64,000 bases of DNA from Prostheceraeus crozeri (taxonomy: Eukaryota > Platyhelminthes > Polycladida > Euryleptidae): positions 605,524-669,523 of the forward strand of contig CAJQUW010016138.1 in the NCBI GenBank assembly GCA_907163375.1, read 5' to 3'. Numbering within the stretch: the first letter of the stretch is position 1; each line of letters opens with the position of its first letter. The notes below the pieces were generated by a model that saw only the letters and a program-made list of their open reading frames with translations, was not told the DNA's origin and did no database searches. The position numbers and the translations under genes are program-made. This document shows positions 34,740 to 45,740 of the stretch, piece after piece.

Positions 34740-36290
34740 GGCGGTTTCAGGAATACATTCCTGATAAAAGAGCCAAGAAAGATCCCCATATCCTTGAGGA
34801 GGATAGACTTAATCGGAAGCTAACTAAATTTAAGAAAGACGGATTGATTTCTGATTCTATTTATGAGGCTGTAATAGCCAAAGGATCTCAACCAGCAAGA
34901 CTGTATGGGCTGCCCAAAGTGCACAAAGATTCAAGAAATCCGCCATATCGTCCCATTTTAAGCATGAAAAAATCTTATCTCTCAAACTTGTCGATGTGGC
35001 TTGATTCAATTTTGAAAGACCACATTCCTTAATCTTTTAACGTCAAGGATACTTTTGAGTTTATCGAAGCCCTGAAAAACGTTGATACCAGCAATGAAAA
35101 TGATTTTTTCATGTGCAGTTTTGACGTTTCGAACTTATTTACTAATATCCCGGTAGATAGAACCATTGACTACAATATTTCTATAATTGATGAAGACAGT
35201 CTTCCAGTCTCGAAACGCACTCTTCGAGATTTGTTGACCATTGCTTGCAAGAATGTTTTATTTTCATTTAATAAAACTCTCTACAGGCAGATAGATGGCA
35301 TGTCAATGGGATCGAACCTTGGCCCAACTATGGCTGCTTTTGCCATGAGTTTAATTGAGTCGCAGTTTGAGAAGTACAATGGCAATAATTTCGTCTTCTA
35401 TAAAAGATATGTCGACGACTGCTTTGCTATTTTCAAAAATTATGAGGATTCTCAGACATTTTTTGAATTCCTCAAAAAGCTAGATACTGATATCAGATTT
35501 ACTATGGAAACCGAACATAACAACAGCATCTGTTTTTTGGATGCTAAAATTACCAAAATTGATAATCGGCTCAAAACCTCGTGGCACTAAAAAGATACAA
35601 ACACTGAAGTGTACATCCCTAATTGTGCCCACGCGCCTAAGCAGTATAAGCTAGCGGCTATGAGGTCCCTGTTTTATCGAGCTAAACGGATTTCTTCGGA
35701 TTCTGAAACTTATGAGCAGTCCTGTGAAAAAATTCGACACATGTTCATTAACAACGGCTACAAGGAGCAGTCTATCAATGACGTTAAGGAAAAAGTTGAA
35801 CAAAAGCTTCAGACAGAACATTTGCCCACTTCTGATAATATGAAATTTATAAACTGGAATTTGCCTTTCATCCGTGAAAATTGTCAAATTCTGAAAAAGA
35901 AAGTTCATGACTTGAACAAAAATTTACCAAAAGCTTTAAATGTTAGACCAGTTTTTCAGACTTTAAAGACAGCCATGTTTTTTTCGGAATGAAGATGCTG
36001 TTTCCTCTGATCTTAAAGCTAAATGTACTTATTCGTACACTTGTGGACGGTGCAACTACGTCTATTTCGGAGAAACTTCCAGGCATCTTATTACCCGCGT
36101 TGATGAACATTTGAAAGGCTATCCTGTTCCAACTGAAATTTCTACGCATCCACACCCTATAGACAAGAATAATTTTAGAATAATAGCGTGCACTAACAAT
36201 CACAAATTACTCAAATCAATTTTAATCAAAGAATCAGTAAATGTAATAAATAACAGGGACGGATCCATTCCTTTATTGTTGAATTTGTAA
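34699..36290 (+). pseudogene. Penelope-like family 2 RT/GIY-YIG protein, 5'-truncated mirror copy
   Basis: The plus-strand mirror of the neighbouring copy. It starts inside the RT (MLSLLSDPRRFQEYIPDKRA) and runs through YKRYVDDCFAIF to the GIY-YIG domain ending at about 36,290. It shares every in-frame stop and the frame change with the left copy. Since independent retrotransposition products would rarely share all lesions and lack indels, it is best read as a duplicate of the same dead copy, made by inverted duplication, conversion, or assembly. Confidence 0.85.
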
Positions 36291-36472
36291 ATAGCTAATG
36301 TATCTTTTGACATCTATGCACATCACAGCGTCTAATGATTGTTACGACAATTGATTTTATTGATTTTATTTGCACTGCTGTAGATCGTTGTTGTACATTT
36401 TCATATCATGCCATTTTTAAACTGTAATCAAATCATCCATCTCATATAAAAGCATTGTTGTTCGATTTTGTG

Positions 36473-36522
36473 TGTAACCATTGAGAAAGGAGTTGTACAC
36501 TCTGAAACGCGTCTGGAACCAA
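36473..36522 (+). ncRNA. Hammerhead-like remnant, Penelope family 2, right arm
   Basis: Order on the plus strand: CCATTGAGAAAG (in place of CUGAUGA), a GGAGT-TGTAC-ACTCT stem-loop, GAAA, CGCG, TC, then TGG able to pair with the CCA. GAAA-CGCG-TC is the layout of the minimal type-I hammerheads reported from Penelope-like elements, but the 5' core is changed, so it may be inactive. Confidence 0.45.
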
Positions 36523-36599
36523 CATTGATTTTAACAGAATCAATTTGTTTTGATTTGAATATATGGAGGCCCATTAAATGAATATGTATATATATGAGC

Positions 36600-38640
36600 T
36601 GAAAAAGCCCATTTTGTAATGTTTAAAAATAAATTTTAACAATTTTACCAATCGACAAATGTTCAACTTTTAAGATCGATGCATTTCGATGTCCTTTGGA
36701 CAAACATGTTCACGATAAAAGGCAAACAGGATATGAAATTCAAAATCACTGAAAAGTCAGAAATGTATGAGAATTGAGATATAGAGTCTAAGGAAATGTG
36801 AAGATAACATAGCACAATAAGGCAAAAAGGTTTCATGAGTAGGAGATATCTAAATATTACAGTAAGATGGAAAAATGACTCAAAAATCTCACTGCCTAGG
36901 AATGATATTGTTCCAGGCATCACTCAGAGTAAATTTCACGTTATTGCCACTGTTTTATCTTTTTGTCCATATGGCTTCTTTTACTTTGGTTCTTTGTTTT
37001 GTTCTGTTTCAATTATTTGTGTATTCCAATTGATTCTATGGTCAGATGTTATCGAGTGATTAGCAATTTCTGAGTAAGTGTCCATATTGCGTAGTGACCT
37101 TTGATGTTCCTTCGTTCTCTCATCAATAGTTCTATTTGTCTCTCCGATATATGACCAGTCACAATTTGCTTCATCACAATCAATCTTGTAGATAGCACAA
37201 AATTTCTTAGCAGGCTTAGGGCGTTTCAACATGACCTGTTATTTCAAATCGATATTGGTTTATATCCTATGGTGAGATTTACTTTGCGAAAAATTCGAGT
37301 GATATTTTCATGAAGAACAGGAATATACGGAATTACGGAATCAGGTAATTTTCTTGTCTGGTGGTTGGTTTGAGTGCATGTTATTCTTGGTTTGAAGTGA
37401 ACTGTTTTTGCTTCTTTTTCCGAGAAACCATTTAATGTCAAAATATGCTCAAGATCCTGAAGTTCGGCATTGAGGTTATCTGCTGAACAAATTTCCCTGG
37501 CCCTTTGACTTAAAGTAGAGGATATACCTGAGAAAGCTGACTTAGGATGACAGGATTTTCGGTTTAGATACAAGTTAGTATTTGTAGGTTTTCTGTAGAC
37601 ACTAAATTTGACTTGACCTTCTGATACTGACTTTCTTAAAAGAATATCCAAGAAAGGTAGTTCACCGTTAGATTCAAATTCTTTTGTGAATTTAATTGAA
37701 GGTCTTAAAGAATTCAAAAACTTTATCAAATTTTCTAGGTCATTCATAGTTCCTTTCCAATGTAAAAATATATCCTCGACATAACGTAGATAAATAAAGG
37801 GCCAACCAATGCAATTAGCTGTTGATTTTCTTCAGCTTCTTTTTCAAGATGGAAGAGAAAAATATTGGCAATAGAACAACTAAGACTTCCGCCCATTGCA
37901 ACTCCATCCGTTTGTTGATAAATTGAACCTCCATGTTGAAAGTAACAGCAAGTTAGACAAAAACGCAGAAATTTGATTATTTCACTTATTTGTAAAGTAG
38001 TTCTGTTGGACAGTGTAGAGTCATTCAATAAGCATTCTTCAACTATGTTAATTGATTCATCTAAAGAAATGTTCGTGAAAAGTGAGACGATATCCAAACT
38101 CAGGATAATTCCTTCATTCAGATCAGTGGTCTGTGATAGTCTATCAATAACATCAGATGAATTTTGACAAAAGAAGAGCCGTTTGTTGCAAGAGGTTTGA
38201 AGATGTCATTCAGATGTTTGAAAGATCCACACATGCTTACAATTGGCCTTAGAGGAACATTCGGCTTGTGGATTTTTGGCAGGCCATAAAAATGAGGCGT
38301 TTGAAAATGAGTTGGACACCAATGCAATAAAAGATCCTTTGAAATTCTGCCATCGGAAAGTGCCGGTTGTAGAATATCGTACATTTGCTTCCTGTAACGA
38401 TTACCGGGATCAAATTTGAGTCTATTATACGGGCCTTCTTCGATTAACAAATTAAGCTTTTGTTCGCAAATAAGAGAATCTAATATGACAGTAGCATTAC
38501 CTTTGTCTGCCTTGAGAATCTTAATTGTACGATCTTCTCTAAGATGCTTCAAAGCATTCTTCTTTGCTTAGATTCGATTTAGGCCTTGTATTTTTGATAG
38601 CACAGGAAACTTCAGCTCTCACCCAGTCCTTTTTTTGCTT
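36600..38640 (-). mobile_element. Penelope-like family 3, 5'-truncated
   Basis: Minus strand. RT pieces: ILKADKGNATVILDS, PHFYGLPKIHKPNVPLRPIV, DIVSLFTNISLDESINIVEE, QQTDGVAMGGSLSCSIANIF and LPFLDILLRKSVSEGQVKFS. The GIY-YIG domain at 36,981-37,232 reads FCAIYKIDCDEANCDWSYIG then ETNRTIDERTKEHQRS, with the Cys pair typical of the class. It is in four frames (38,552; 38,097; 37,747; 37,232), so there are about three frame changes or stops, and the catalytic YxDD site lies in one damaged stretch near 37,760. It is distinct from families 1, 2 and 4 in both RT and endonuclease. Its 5' end meets the Gypsy gag region near 38,650. Confidence 0.85.
36671..36720 (-). ncRNA. Hammerhead-like remnant, Penelope family 3
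   Basis: On the minus strand: a GTCC-AAA-GGAC hairpin, then ATC, GAAA, TGCA, TC. GAAA-TGCA-TC parallels GAAA-CGCG-TC in family 2. The expected CUGAUGA before the hairpin is not preserved (GAACATG in this position). Confidence 0.4.
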
Positions 38641-38679
38641 CATTTATATATATCCTATGAATTCCTATATATCATAGAA

Positions 38680-39542
38680 TTCATACTATCAGCATTTATG
38701 AATGGTCTGCGAGATAGAAGATTAGCAAGAGCGATTGAAACAATGAAACCAGGAGATTCAGATGCGGCGCTGAAAATGGCAAAGAAGGCAGAATCAAGGA
38801 GTAGTCAAAATCCATTGAGCAATTGTTTCAAAATGTCAAATGAGGACAGAAATGTTGAGTCAGAAAAAATGAAATGACCTTATGCAAGACATGTGGAAAT
38901 CGAACGAGTTGAAATGGAGCTAATGAGTTGACTGAATTGCTCAACGAAGTTCGATTACTCAGTGAGCAAGTCACCTTTACCAAATGCAATGAAATACAGC
39001 AATAGGAGATCCATCAAAGAAGCTGCAAGAGGATCTTATGCTGACGCAGTAAAAAGGAATTTTGTTTCAAGGAAAGAAAAGCCAAGACGTACAAGATTAT
39101 GGAAGAGTGACAATCCAAAGATCAGTTACTGGAATTGCAACGGTGATCATCATCTAACAGACTGTCAGAAAAAAGTATTTTGCAAGAAATGTAGAGGAGC
39201 AGGACATGTCAGCCGATTTTGTGACTCCGAACATGCTGTTCGATACTTGTATAATGATGGCGTGGAATATAAAGATGAATCCGGCTCAGAAGCAAGCTCA
39301 GCAATTTCAATATTATCTCATGATTCTGAGGACAATTTTCCAGTCATGAATTTTGAAATAAATGAAAGAAAAGATGCCGTAGAATGTCAAAAAGAACGTT
39401 CGAATGTGAAATCAAAGTCAAAAGGCATGAGAAAACAAAGAGCTAATGACAAAAATGAAGATATAAATGATTGGGTCAACTATATCAATCGAAAATCAAA
39501 CACACTGCCTAAAAGGAAATACAATCCAACTGTAATCAGCAT
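38680..39542 (+). pseudogene. Gypsy-type element B, gag part (fossil)
   Basis: Left part of a broken LTR retrotransposon whose other parts lie at 55.46-55.7, 56.93-58.3 and 63.1-64 kb. It has a gag helix block (MNGLRDRRLARAIETMKPGD) and a zinc-knuckle region (CWNCNGDHHLTDC-like followed by FCKKCRGAGHVSRFC). The target copy of the 6-bp duplication CAGCAT (39,537-39,542) ends this part, where the Polinton-like element enters. The fossil as a whole is old, with many breaks and at least five later insertions. Confidence 0.75.
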
Positions 39543-42500
39543 AGTAGTAACCCCGTGGCAAATTCACGCGCAAAATGTGAAATGCTGAGTCATCATGCTG
39601 ACTCAGCCCCCCCTATGGCAGGAAGGTGAGGGAAGTGGTCAAGGATGTGTGTGGAGGAATGGGTCCGTGAGGAGGAAACGGGTCCCTCCCCCCTCTGGAA
39701 GGAAGGAAGGAGATAGGAATGTGTGAGGGATAGAGTGTGGAAAGGGTAGGTGTTGGTGGTGTTGGGATGAGAAAAGTTGGAAATCGCCAGGAAGGGGTGC
39801 TCGGATGGAAAAATGGAGTTCAGATGTGGAATCTACGTGAAATGTTGGGTTGGAAAGGATGGAAGGATGAGCAGCAAGGGGTGGAATCTTTTAAACCGTC
39901 AGAGTTGGAAAAGGCAAGTGTTGGAGGTTTTGGGATGAGAAAAGTCGTTTTTCGGGAAGAAGGAGTGCTCGGATGGGAAAACGGAGTGCAGGTTCGGACT
40001 GTACGTGAAATTTTTGGTTAGGAAGGATGTTTCCAGCGACATTGGAGAGAAAAAGTTTTGAGGACGTCCCCCCTCCCCCTCCTGCCAAACTTCCAACTTT
40101 GGTTGTAGACATCGTAGAAAGTCGTGCAATAGCTCATTTGAAAGCTGAGAGTGAGAAAAATGCAGTGGAAAGCTCAGTTTGGACTAATTTTCTTGGGTTT
40201 AGGGAGGAAAATCGGAAAGTTGGAAAGGGTAGGTGTTGCTGGTGTTGGGATGAGAAAAGTTATAAATCGCCAGGAAGGGGTGCTTCGATGGGAAAACGGA
40301 GTTCAGATGTGGAATCTACGTGAAATGTTGGGTTGGGAAGGATGGAAGGATGAGCAGCAAGGGGTGGAATCTTTTAAACCGTCAGAGTTGGAAAAGGCAG
40401 GTGTTGGAGGTTTTGGGATGAGAAAGTCCATTTTTCGGACAGAAGGAGACCTCGGATGGGAAAACGGAGTGCACATTCGGACGTTTTGGTCAAAGTTGGG
40501 TCTAGGAACTTCTTCCAAACTCAATCGAAGAGAAAAAGTTCTGACCCCCCTTCGCAAAGATCTTCCAACTTTGGTTGTAGACATCGTAGAAAGTCGTGCA
40601 ATAGCTCGTTTGAAAGCTGGGAGTGAGACAAATTCAGTGGAAAGTATGGCTTGTTCGTATCTGCCTTCGTTTAGAGGTGAGATGTTATTGAAATTTTGGG
40701 ACCTTGGCGAAAAACGACAGAGTTAGAATGTTTATGAAAATTGCTCTAGCGGGTGAAGCAAGCCTCGGACGGAAAAACAGAGACCAGATTTGGAATCAGC
40801 GTCAAATTCTGCTTCGGCATGGTAAATTTGAAAGCCATCGGAGATAAAAACTTTTTCATCATTTTTCCGAAAAACGAGTTAGAATTTTTGCGATGGCTGT
40901 GGGCTGTAGAGCCAAAACGAAGCATCGGATGAAAAATGGAGGGCAGATTCGGATTCAGCGTCAAATTCTACATGGCAATGGTGAATTTCCAGCTCAATCG
41001 GAGCACTAGAACCGGAGATAGACGGGTTTTTAGTGTTTGAATGATGGGTATTACGTCATCAGCTGATCGCCACACACTATATAAGTGGAAACTCTGCTTG
41101 TGGAAATCAGTTCTCCTCCCGACTGGGTTGGGGTAGGTGAACTCCGGAGCTCCGATGATAGCATTGGAAATCTGAAAAACCGGGTTTCTGTAAGAAACCG
41201 ACTCAGAAAATTTCATTGCTGAAGTCAGCTAAGGCGTCAGACTTAGAGGTTCGCCACGAGGTTCGCCACGAGGTTCGCCTTCGTCTCCAGGCCATAAAAG
41301 ACTCCAAAACTTTAAAGGCTTGTAGCTTTGCTTCTACAAGTCCGTTTGACTTGATTCAAAAAAGGTTCGGTTGCTATTGACCTGCCCTAAGTGATAGACT
41401 ACTTATAAAATTTCATACGTAGTGCTAAAAAGTTGAAAATTTTAAATTCACTAGTTTTGGAGGTTTTCTGGGGTTTTCGACCCTGCTGAAGTCAATGAAA
41501 AGATTTTTAATGATGTCTGAGCCAGTCTTCTCATGTTACAAGCAGCTTTTCACTGAAAGCGAGCAAGACACGGAGAGTTTTGCTGTAATATTCCACTGAC
41601 AGGGTGTTCCTTCGGGACGGCGAACGATGCCGTAGTGATAAGTGTGGTAAGGGAGTGTGTCATAGTTTAGACCGAAACCGCTTGGGCAACTCATGTCTCA
41701 TGTTGGGCATTTGACACAGTTCTCAACGTAGCACTTTGAACGCCAATCGGTTGAGTCTTAGCTATCTTGTCATGGGTGGCCTCTAAACATCTCCATTGCA
41801 AAACGCTGGTGAATGAAGCTCTCTACGGCTTGCTATCAAGCTGATCAAAGCAACCACTTGGGATGTTTCCTCTTGTAAATAACTCCACCGGTTTTCATGT
41901 CTGGCGATCAAGTCATGGACGGTGCAAGTCAAGGAGATTTTGGTGTCATACTTCCTGTGGGTGGGCGTTCTTTCGAGACAGCGGTGAAGTCCGTAGCGAT
42001 GAGTACTGCACGGGACGTGGGCAATGGTAATCCTTGTGAAACCTCCCTGCGTCATGTTTGCAAGTGGTTGCCTTTCGTCTCAACGTTGTGCTCTGACCGC
42101 CAGGGCGACATTTAGCTATCTGCCACAGGTTACCTCATAAAATCTCCATTGCACTTGTCTGCCGACAGTTATCCAACCATGCGAGAATGAACCATCAGTT
42201 CTTCTTGTCTCTATCACGGAGACGAAATGATGAATGGAATGAAGGGAGGACATTCATGCACCACACTTCTCTCTTCGCTAGTGAACAAGCTCTTGTCAGT
42301 GTCGTCAGAAACTTTATCATGTCGTACAAAAGTTTTATTGCAACACAGGTTGATGTATAGTTAGAAAGTTTGATCATCAACGTTTTATTCGTAAGTCTAG
42401 TCAGAAACTATATCATGGTTTGTAAAAGTTTTACTGCCACACAGGTTGATGTATAGTTAGAAAAGTTTGATCATCGACGTTTACGAAACACAAGTGTCAT

Positions 42501-44175
42501 GAAATGCAAGCGTTAGTGTAGTCAAATAATTTACCGCGACGCACGTTTGTGAAAATAAAGTTTGATCATTGACGTTGTATGACTGACCGAACTCATCACA
42601 GCATCAGAAAGTTTTATCAAAAAGGTTTTACTGCACATTGTAGATTGTCTTGTAACTTACTTTCACAGTGTTAGAAAGTTTTATTGGAGACAGTTGCCAA
42701 ATGTTTCCCTATTAGAAAATTCAAACTTCATGACTGTTAGATTAGCTTCATCAGGTTTACTAAAAGCAGTTTTCTACTGCAGTGAGACTGGGAGTCTAGA
42801 ATGTTATATGAAAACATTGTTCACCACAGCACTAGAAAGTTTTACTGCACTGTGTAGATTGTTTCACACAAGGTCTTATAGTCAGCGTTGAATGTTTTAT
42901 AAAACCAGATGTTGTCACACACGTTGAGTGTGTGAGAGCTAGTTCCATGACATTGAATCGCGTGGGTCATAAAGTCCATCATCCAAGGCTAGGCTCCTCT
43001 ACGGTTAGATTTAGGGTTTTATATCACATGTGTTAACCGTTCGTGTAGAATACGTGAAGCATATGTTCGCTTAAATGCAAATGTTGAAATAAGTTTTGTA
43101 AGAAGTCTTTGACATGCTGTTGTGAAACTTAGCGAACGTTGAAAAAGTTTTATAAAATGTTTCTGCAGTCACACTCGTTAGCGTGCCAGCTTTACTAAAT
43201 GTGTTGTTTGCCTTTATCAAATTGAATGCGTGTGTTTTGTAAATAAAGACAGCGTGTTTGCACTCTGCATCGACAGCATACAAGTATACACATGCCAACT
43301 TGTTGTAAGTCGAATGCATATGAGTTAGGAAACATTATGTGTGAGATAAAAATCAACCTGCTAGATGAAGTGAAACACAAAAGTGTCACAACTAGTTTAC
43401 GGGAAATAAAGGAGCACTGTGACAACGTTTACACTCATCATAGACAGATGAACATACAAATCTGACATTCAAATGAAATTCGTAAACATGAACCGCAGTG
43501 TAAGAAACTTTATGACAACAACTTTATGTTGGCAAAACTTTCATAGATTGCAGTCGCGTTGAAAGCTGATATAAAGTCCTGTAGAAACGCATAAGTCTTA
43601 GTTCAACGACTCGACCATTGAACTCACACAATGAACAAGTCTGTGTAATTAACACGCTCATCAGTAGGAAACAGCAAAGCATGTCATTGAATGATGAAGA
43701 CTGTGGAATTATTTCATGAGTATGAAACAGCGAACATTAGGACTGTCCATGAGTATTAAAATCAACGTCTAGTTTTCATGTACATAACAAATGAAACCGT
43801 GTCTCATTTCTAAACGAATCGTGCATTGATCATAGAATCAACATTGAAGCCTGCATCAAGTAATTTTCTGTGCGAATGCAGACGATGTAAACATGACATT
43901 TAACATTGCTTGCAATAGTCAACATGCTGCCATTCAAAATGTTTATCATAGAACCTATCATTGAAGAAAACCCCTCCTGTGCCCACAAAGAATCATAAGT
44001 GCACTCTGACGCCTGTCTGTCGCACTGCCCCTCAGCAGATAGAGTAGAATACAAAGATGTACGCGCTCTCTCTGGCACCCGTCTGTCACATGAAACAGAG
44101 AGCTATCGCATCTGTCCAAGGATGCAGGAACGTATCGTACCACCTCGCTGATTCTCACACAGCTCATTGCTATCG
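39543..44175. repeat. Left TIR of the Polinton-like element
   Basis: About 4.63 kb, mirrored at 50,925-55,455. The outer 500 bp are strongly purine-rich on the plus strand. Then come diverged repeats of a CTCGGATGGGAAAACGGAGT box, and inward a zone (42,290-42,560) of imperfect repeats with AAGTTTTA and TTGATCATCAACGTTT words. Open frames in it have no family resemblance and are mirrored in the other arm; I do not call genes here. Confidence 0.9.
39735..41000. repeat. Diverged satellite-like array in the left TIR
   Basis: At least six copies of a box resembling CTCGGATGGGAAAACGGAGT begin near 39,800, 39,970, 40,285, 40,455, 40,766 and 40,925. They are spaced about 160-170 and 310 bp alternately, suggesting a higher-order unit of about 480 bp. 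The 39,735-39,950 and 40,216-40,430 segments are nearly identical. The mirror array is at about 54,150-55,260. Confidence 0.75.
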
Positions 44176-44370
44176 TATTGGAAAGGAGATTAATGCGATA
44201 AATGCATCTAAGTTTGTTGAGTGGTTGAGGGTAGCAGTCAATGAAAATATGTCTTCCCCTTTCTTCCTCCAACCATAAGTTTAGAGCAATATGATTGCAC
44301 GAACCAGAAATTTGAAAGGCTGTGTCATTCTCATATAAAGCAGAGTCTCTTGCATTTTACTATCATAATC

Positions 44371-44841
44371 ATGTCTGAGAAGCCAACAGCGTGCGTGATA
44401 CCTTTTTGTATCATACACCGCGGAGAGGAATTCCACAGTGATATCTATGGTGAGGATATCACTGTGGAATTTGTGAAGTACTATTCTTACTTCACCCTAC
44501 AGGAAGATTTGAGTGGACGAGTGCGACAAGAGGCTGAGATGGAGGCAAGTGAGGCCGAGACGGTGGCAAGTGACGCCGAGACGGTGGGGAGCGAGGCCGA
44601 GATGGCAACCAGCGAGAGCGAGACGGTCGAAAGTGATAACATGGAAAGTGAGGACATGGAAAGTGAGGATGTCATTGTGATATCGGATGATGAAGTAAGA
44701 GTTTTACACATGCACACGAATGGCTGTCATCTCAACTCGTTCATGTTTTCTTTCAGTGATGGAGTGAGTGATGGGCGTTCTTTAGTTCATAAAATCATCA
44801 TGCACACATACAGCACACTGTTTCACCACATTTCCTCGTGA
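44371..44841 (+). CDS. Small acidic protein of the Polinton-like element
   Basis: A frame from ATG at 44,371 (MSEKPTACVIPFCIIHRGEE). It has a short N-terminal globular part and then an acidic Glu/Ser/Ala-repeat tail (SEAETVASDAETVGSEAE) ending in VIVISDDE, which has the hydrophobic-plus-acidic form of a SUMO-interacting motif. No Polinton family protein is recognised. It lies just inside the left TIR and reads inward. A perfect 17-bp-arm hairpin lies in its coding sequence (44,429-44,471). The acidic repeat may be low-complexity drift; protein status is uncertain. Confidence 0.45.
   Translation: MSEKPTACVIPFCIIHRGEEFHSDIYGEDITVEFVKYYSYFTLQEDLSGRVRQEAEMEASEAETVASDAETVGSEAEMATSESETVESDNMESEDMESEDVIVISDDEVRVLHMHTNGCHLNSFMFSFSDGVSDGRSLVHKIIMHTYSTLFHHISS
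44429..44471. promoter_or_regulatory. Perfect hairpin, 17-bp arms and 9-nt loop
   Basis: AATTCCACAGTGATATC and its exact complement flank TATGGTGAG. Within the acidic-protein frame. A second small hairpin with a TTCG loop (CATATC-TTCG-GATATG) is at 44,905-44,920. Confidence 0.7.
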
Positions 44842-45109
44842 ATGCATCATGAGTTCTTATAAGAACTTCCTTCTAATGCAGCTAAAGCGGTCCCAAGCCC
44901 GCCACATATCTTCGGATATGGAATGCAGAGGGGAAGGATATCTGATGAATGGAATGAAATGGGAGGACACTCTTGCACCACATGCAGCCACAAACACATT
45001 TCTATCTTCATTAAGATGACATTCAATCACTTGAATTCTAATGTGACCTAATCCTTAGATCTCAGTACAGTCAACTCTCTAACGTACTTATTAAACCCAT
45101 TATCTCTAA

Positions 45110-45740
45110 CTTTACAAACACTGAAAGGATTCTAACATGATTTCAAACTTTCAAACATCAACTTTATTTCTAACGTTACAAACAGTGAAATGCTTGTGAC
45201 ACTATTTTATACTTTACCTATCTTGCAAACACTGAAATGATTCTGATATTATTCCTAACTTTACAAACAGTGACATGGTCTTGACTTTATTTTATACTTC
45301 GCCTATCTTACAAACACTGAAATGATTCTGACATGATTTCAAACTTTACAAACATCAACTTTATTTTTAACGTTGCAAACAGTGAAATACTTGTGACACT
45401 ATTTTATACTTTACCTATCTTGAAAACACTGAAATGATTCTGATATTATTCCTAACTTTACAAACAGTGACATGGTCTTGACTTTATTTTATACTTCGCC
45501 TATCTTACAAACACTGAAATGATTCTGACATGATTTCAAACTTTACAAACATCAACTTTATTTTAACGTTGCAAACAGTGAAGTGAATCTGACTTCATGT
45601 ATATTTCACCTTTCTTACAAACAGCGACATGGTGATAACTTTATTTCTAACTTTACAAACATCAACTTTATTTCTAACTTTACAAACAGTAAAATGGTTG
45701 TAACTTTATTACTAAGTCAATCCACTCTATTGAAACGACA
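45110..45740. repeat. Tandem repeat, about 196-bp period
   Basis: Units start near 45,136, 45,332 and 45,529 at CATGATTTCAAACTTT. Each is built from shorter pieces of the form ACAAACA(G/C)TGA(A/C)ATG. About three units. A separate part-copy lies at 49,195-49,330. Confidence 0.85.

Larger units (their letters stand above)
31991..36587. repeat. 4.6-kb near-perfect palindrome made of Penelope-like family 2
   Basis: The left arm is 31,991-33,879 and the right arm 34,699-36,587 (about 1.89 kb each), with an 819-bp single-copy spacer at 33,880-34,698. Every paired feature obeys position sum 68,578, so there are no indels along the arms. Only a few substitutions are seen (for example Ser/Arg and Lys/Glu in the RT). 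The junction at 34,699 starts in the small quasi-palindrome CTTACCATAGTAAG. Head-to-head partial copies are known for Penelope-like elements, but arms this alike are also typical of assembly or cloning artefacts. Confidence 0.9.

Noticed and set aside
34715-36203. Apparent second Penelope family facing the first
   Set aside because: Position sums are constant (68,578) and lesions are shared, so it is the same copy mirrored, not another family.
41230-41285. CGCCACGAGGTT repeats as a CRISPR-like array
   Set aside because: Only two to three head-to-tail 12-bp units without spacers; a simple tandem repeat in a eukaryotic TIR.
40151-43425. Many open frames in the left TIR and their mirrors at 51.7-55.3 kb (for example 191, 94 and 82 aa)
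   Set aside because: They mirror each other because the DNA is an inverted repeat, consist of repeated boxes, and match no protein family.
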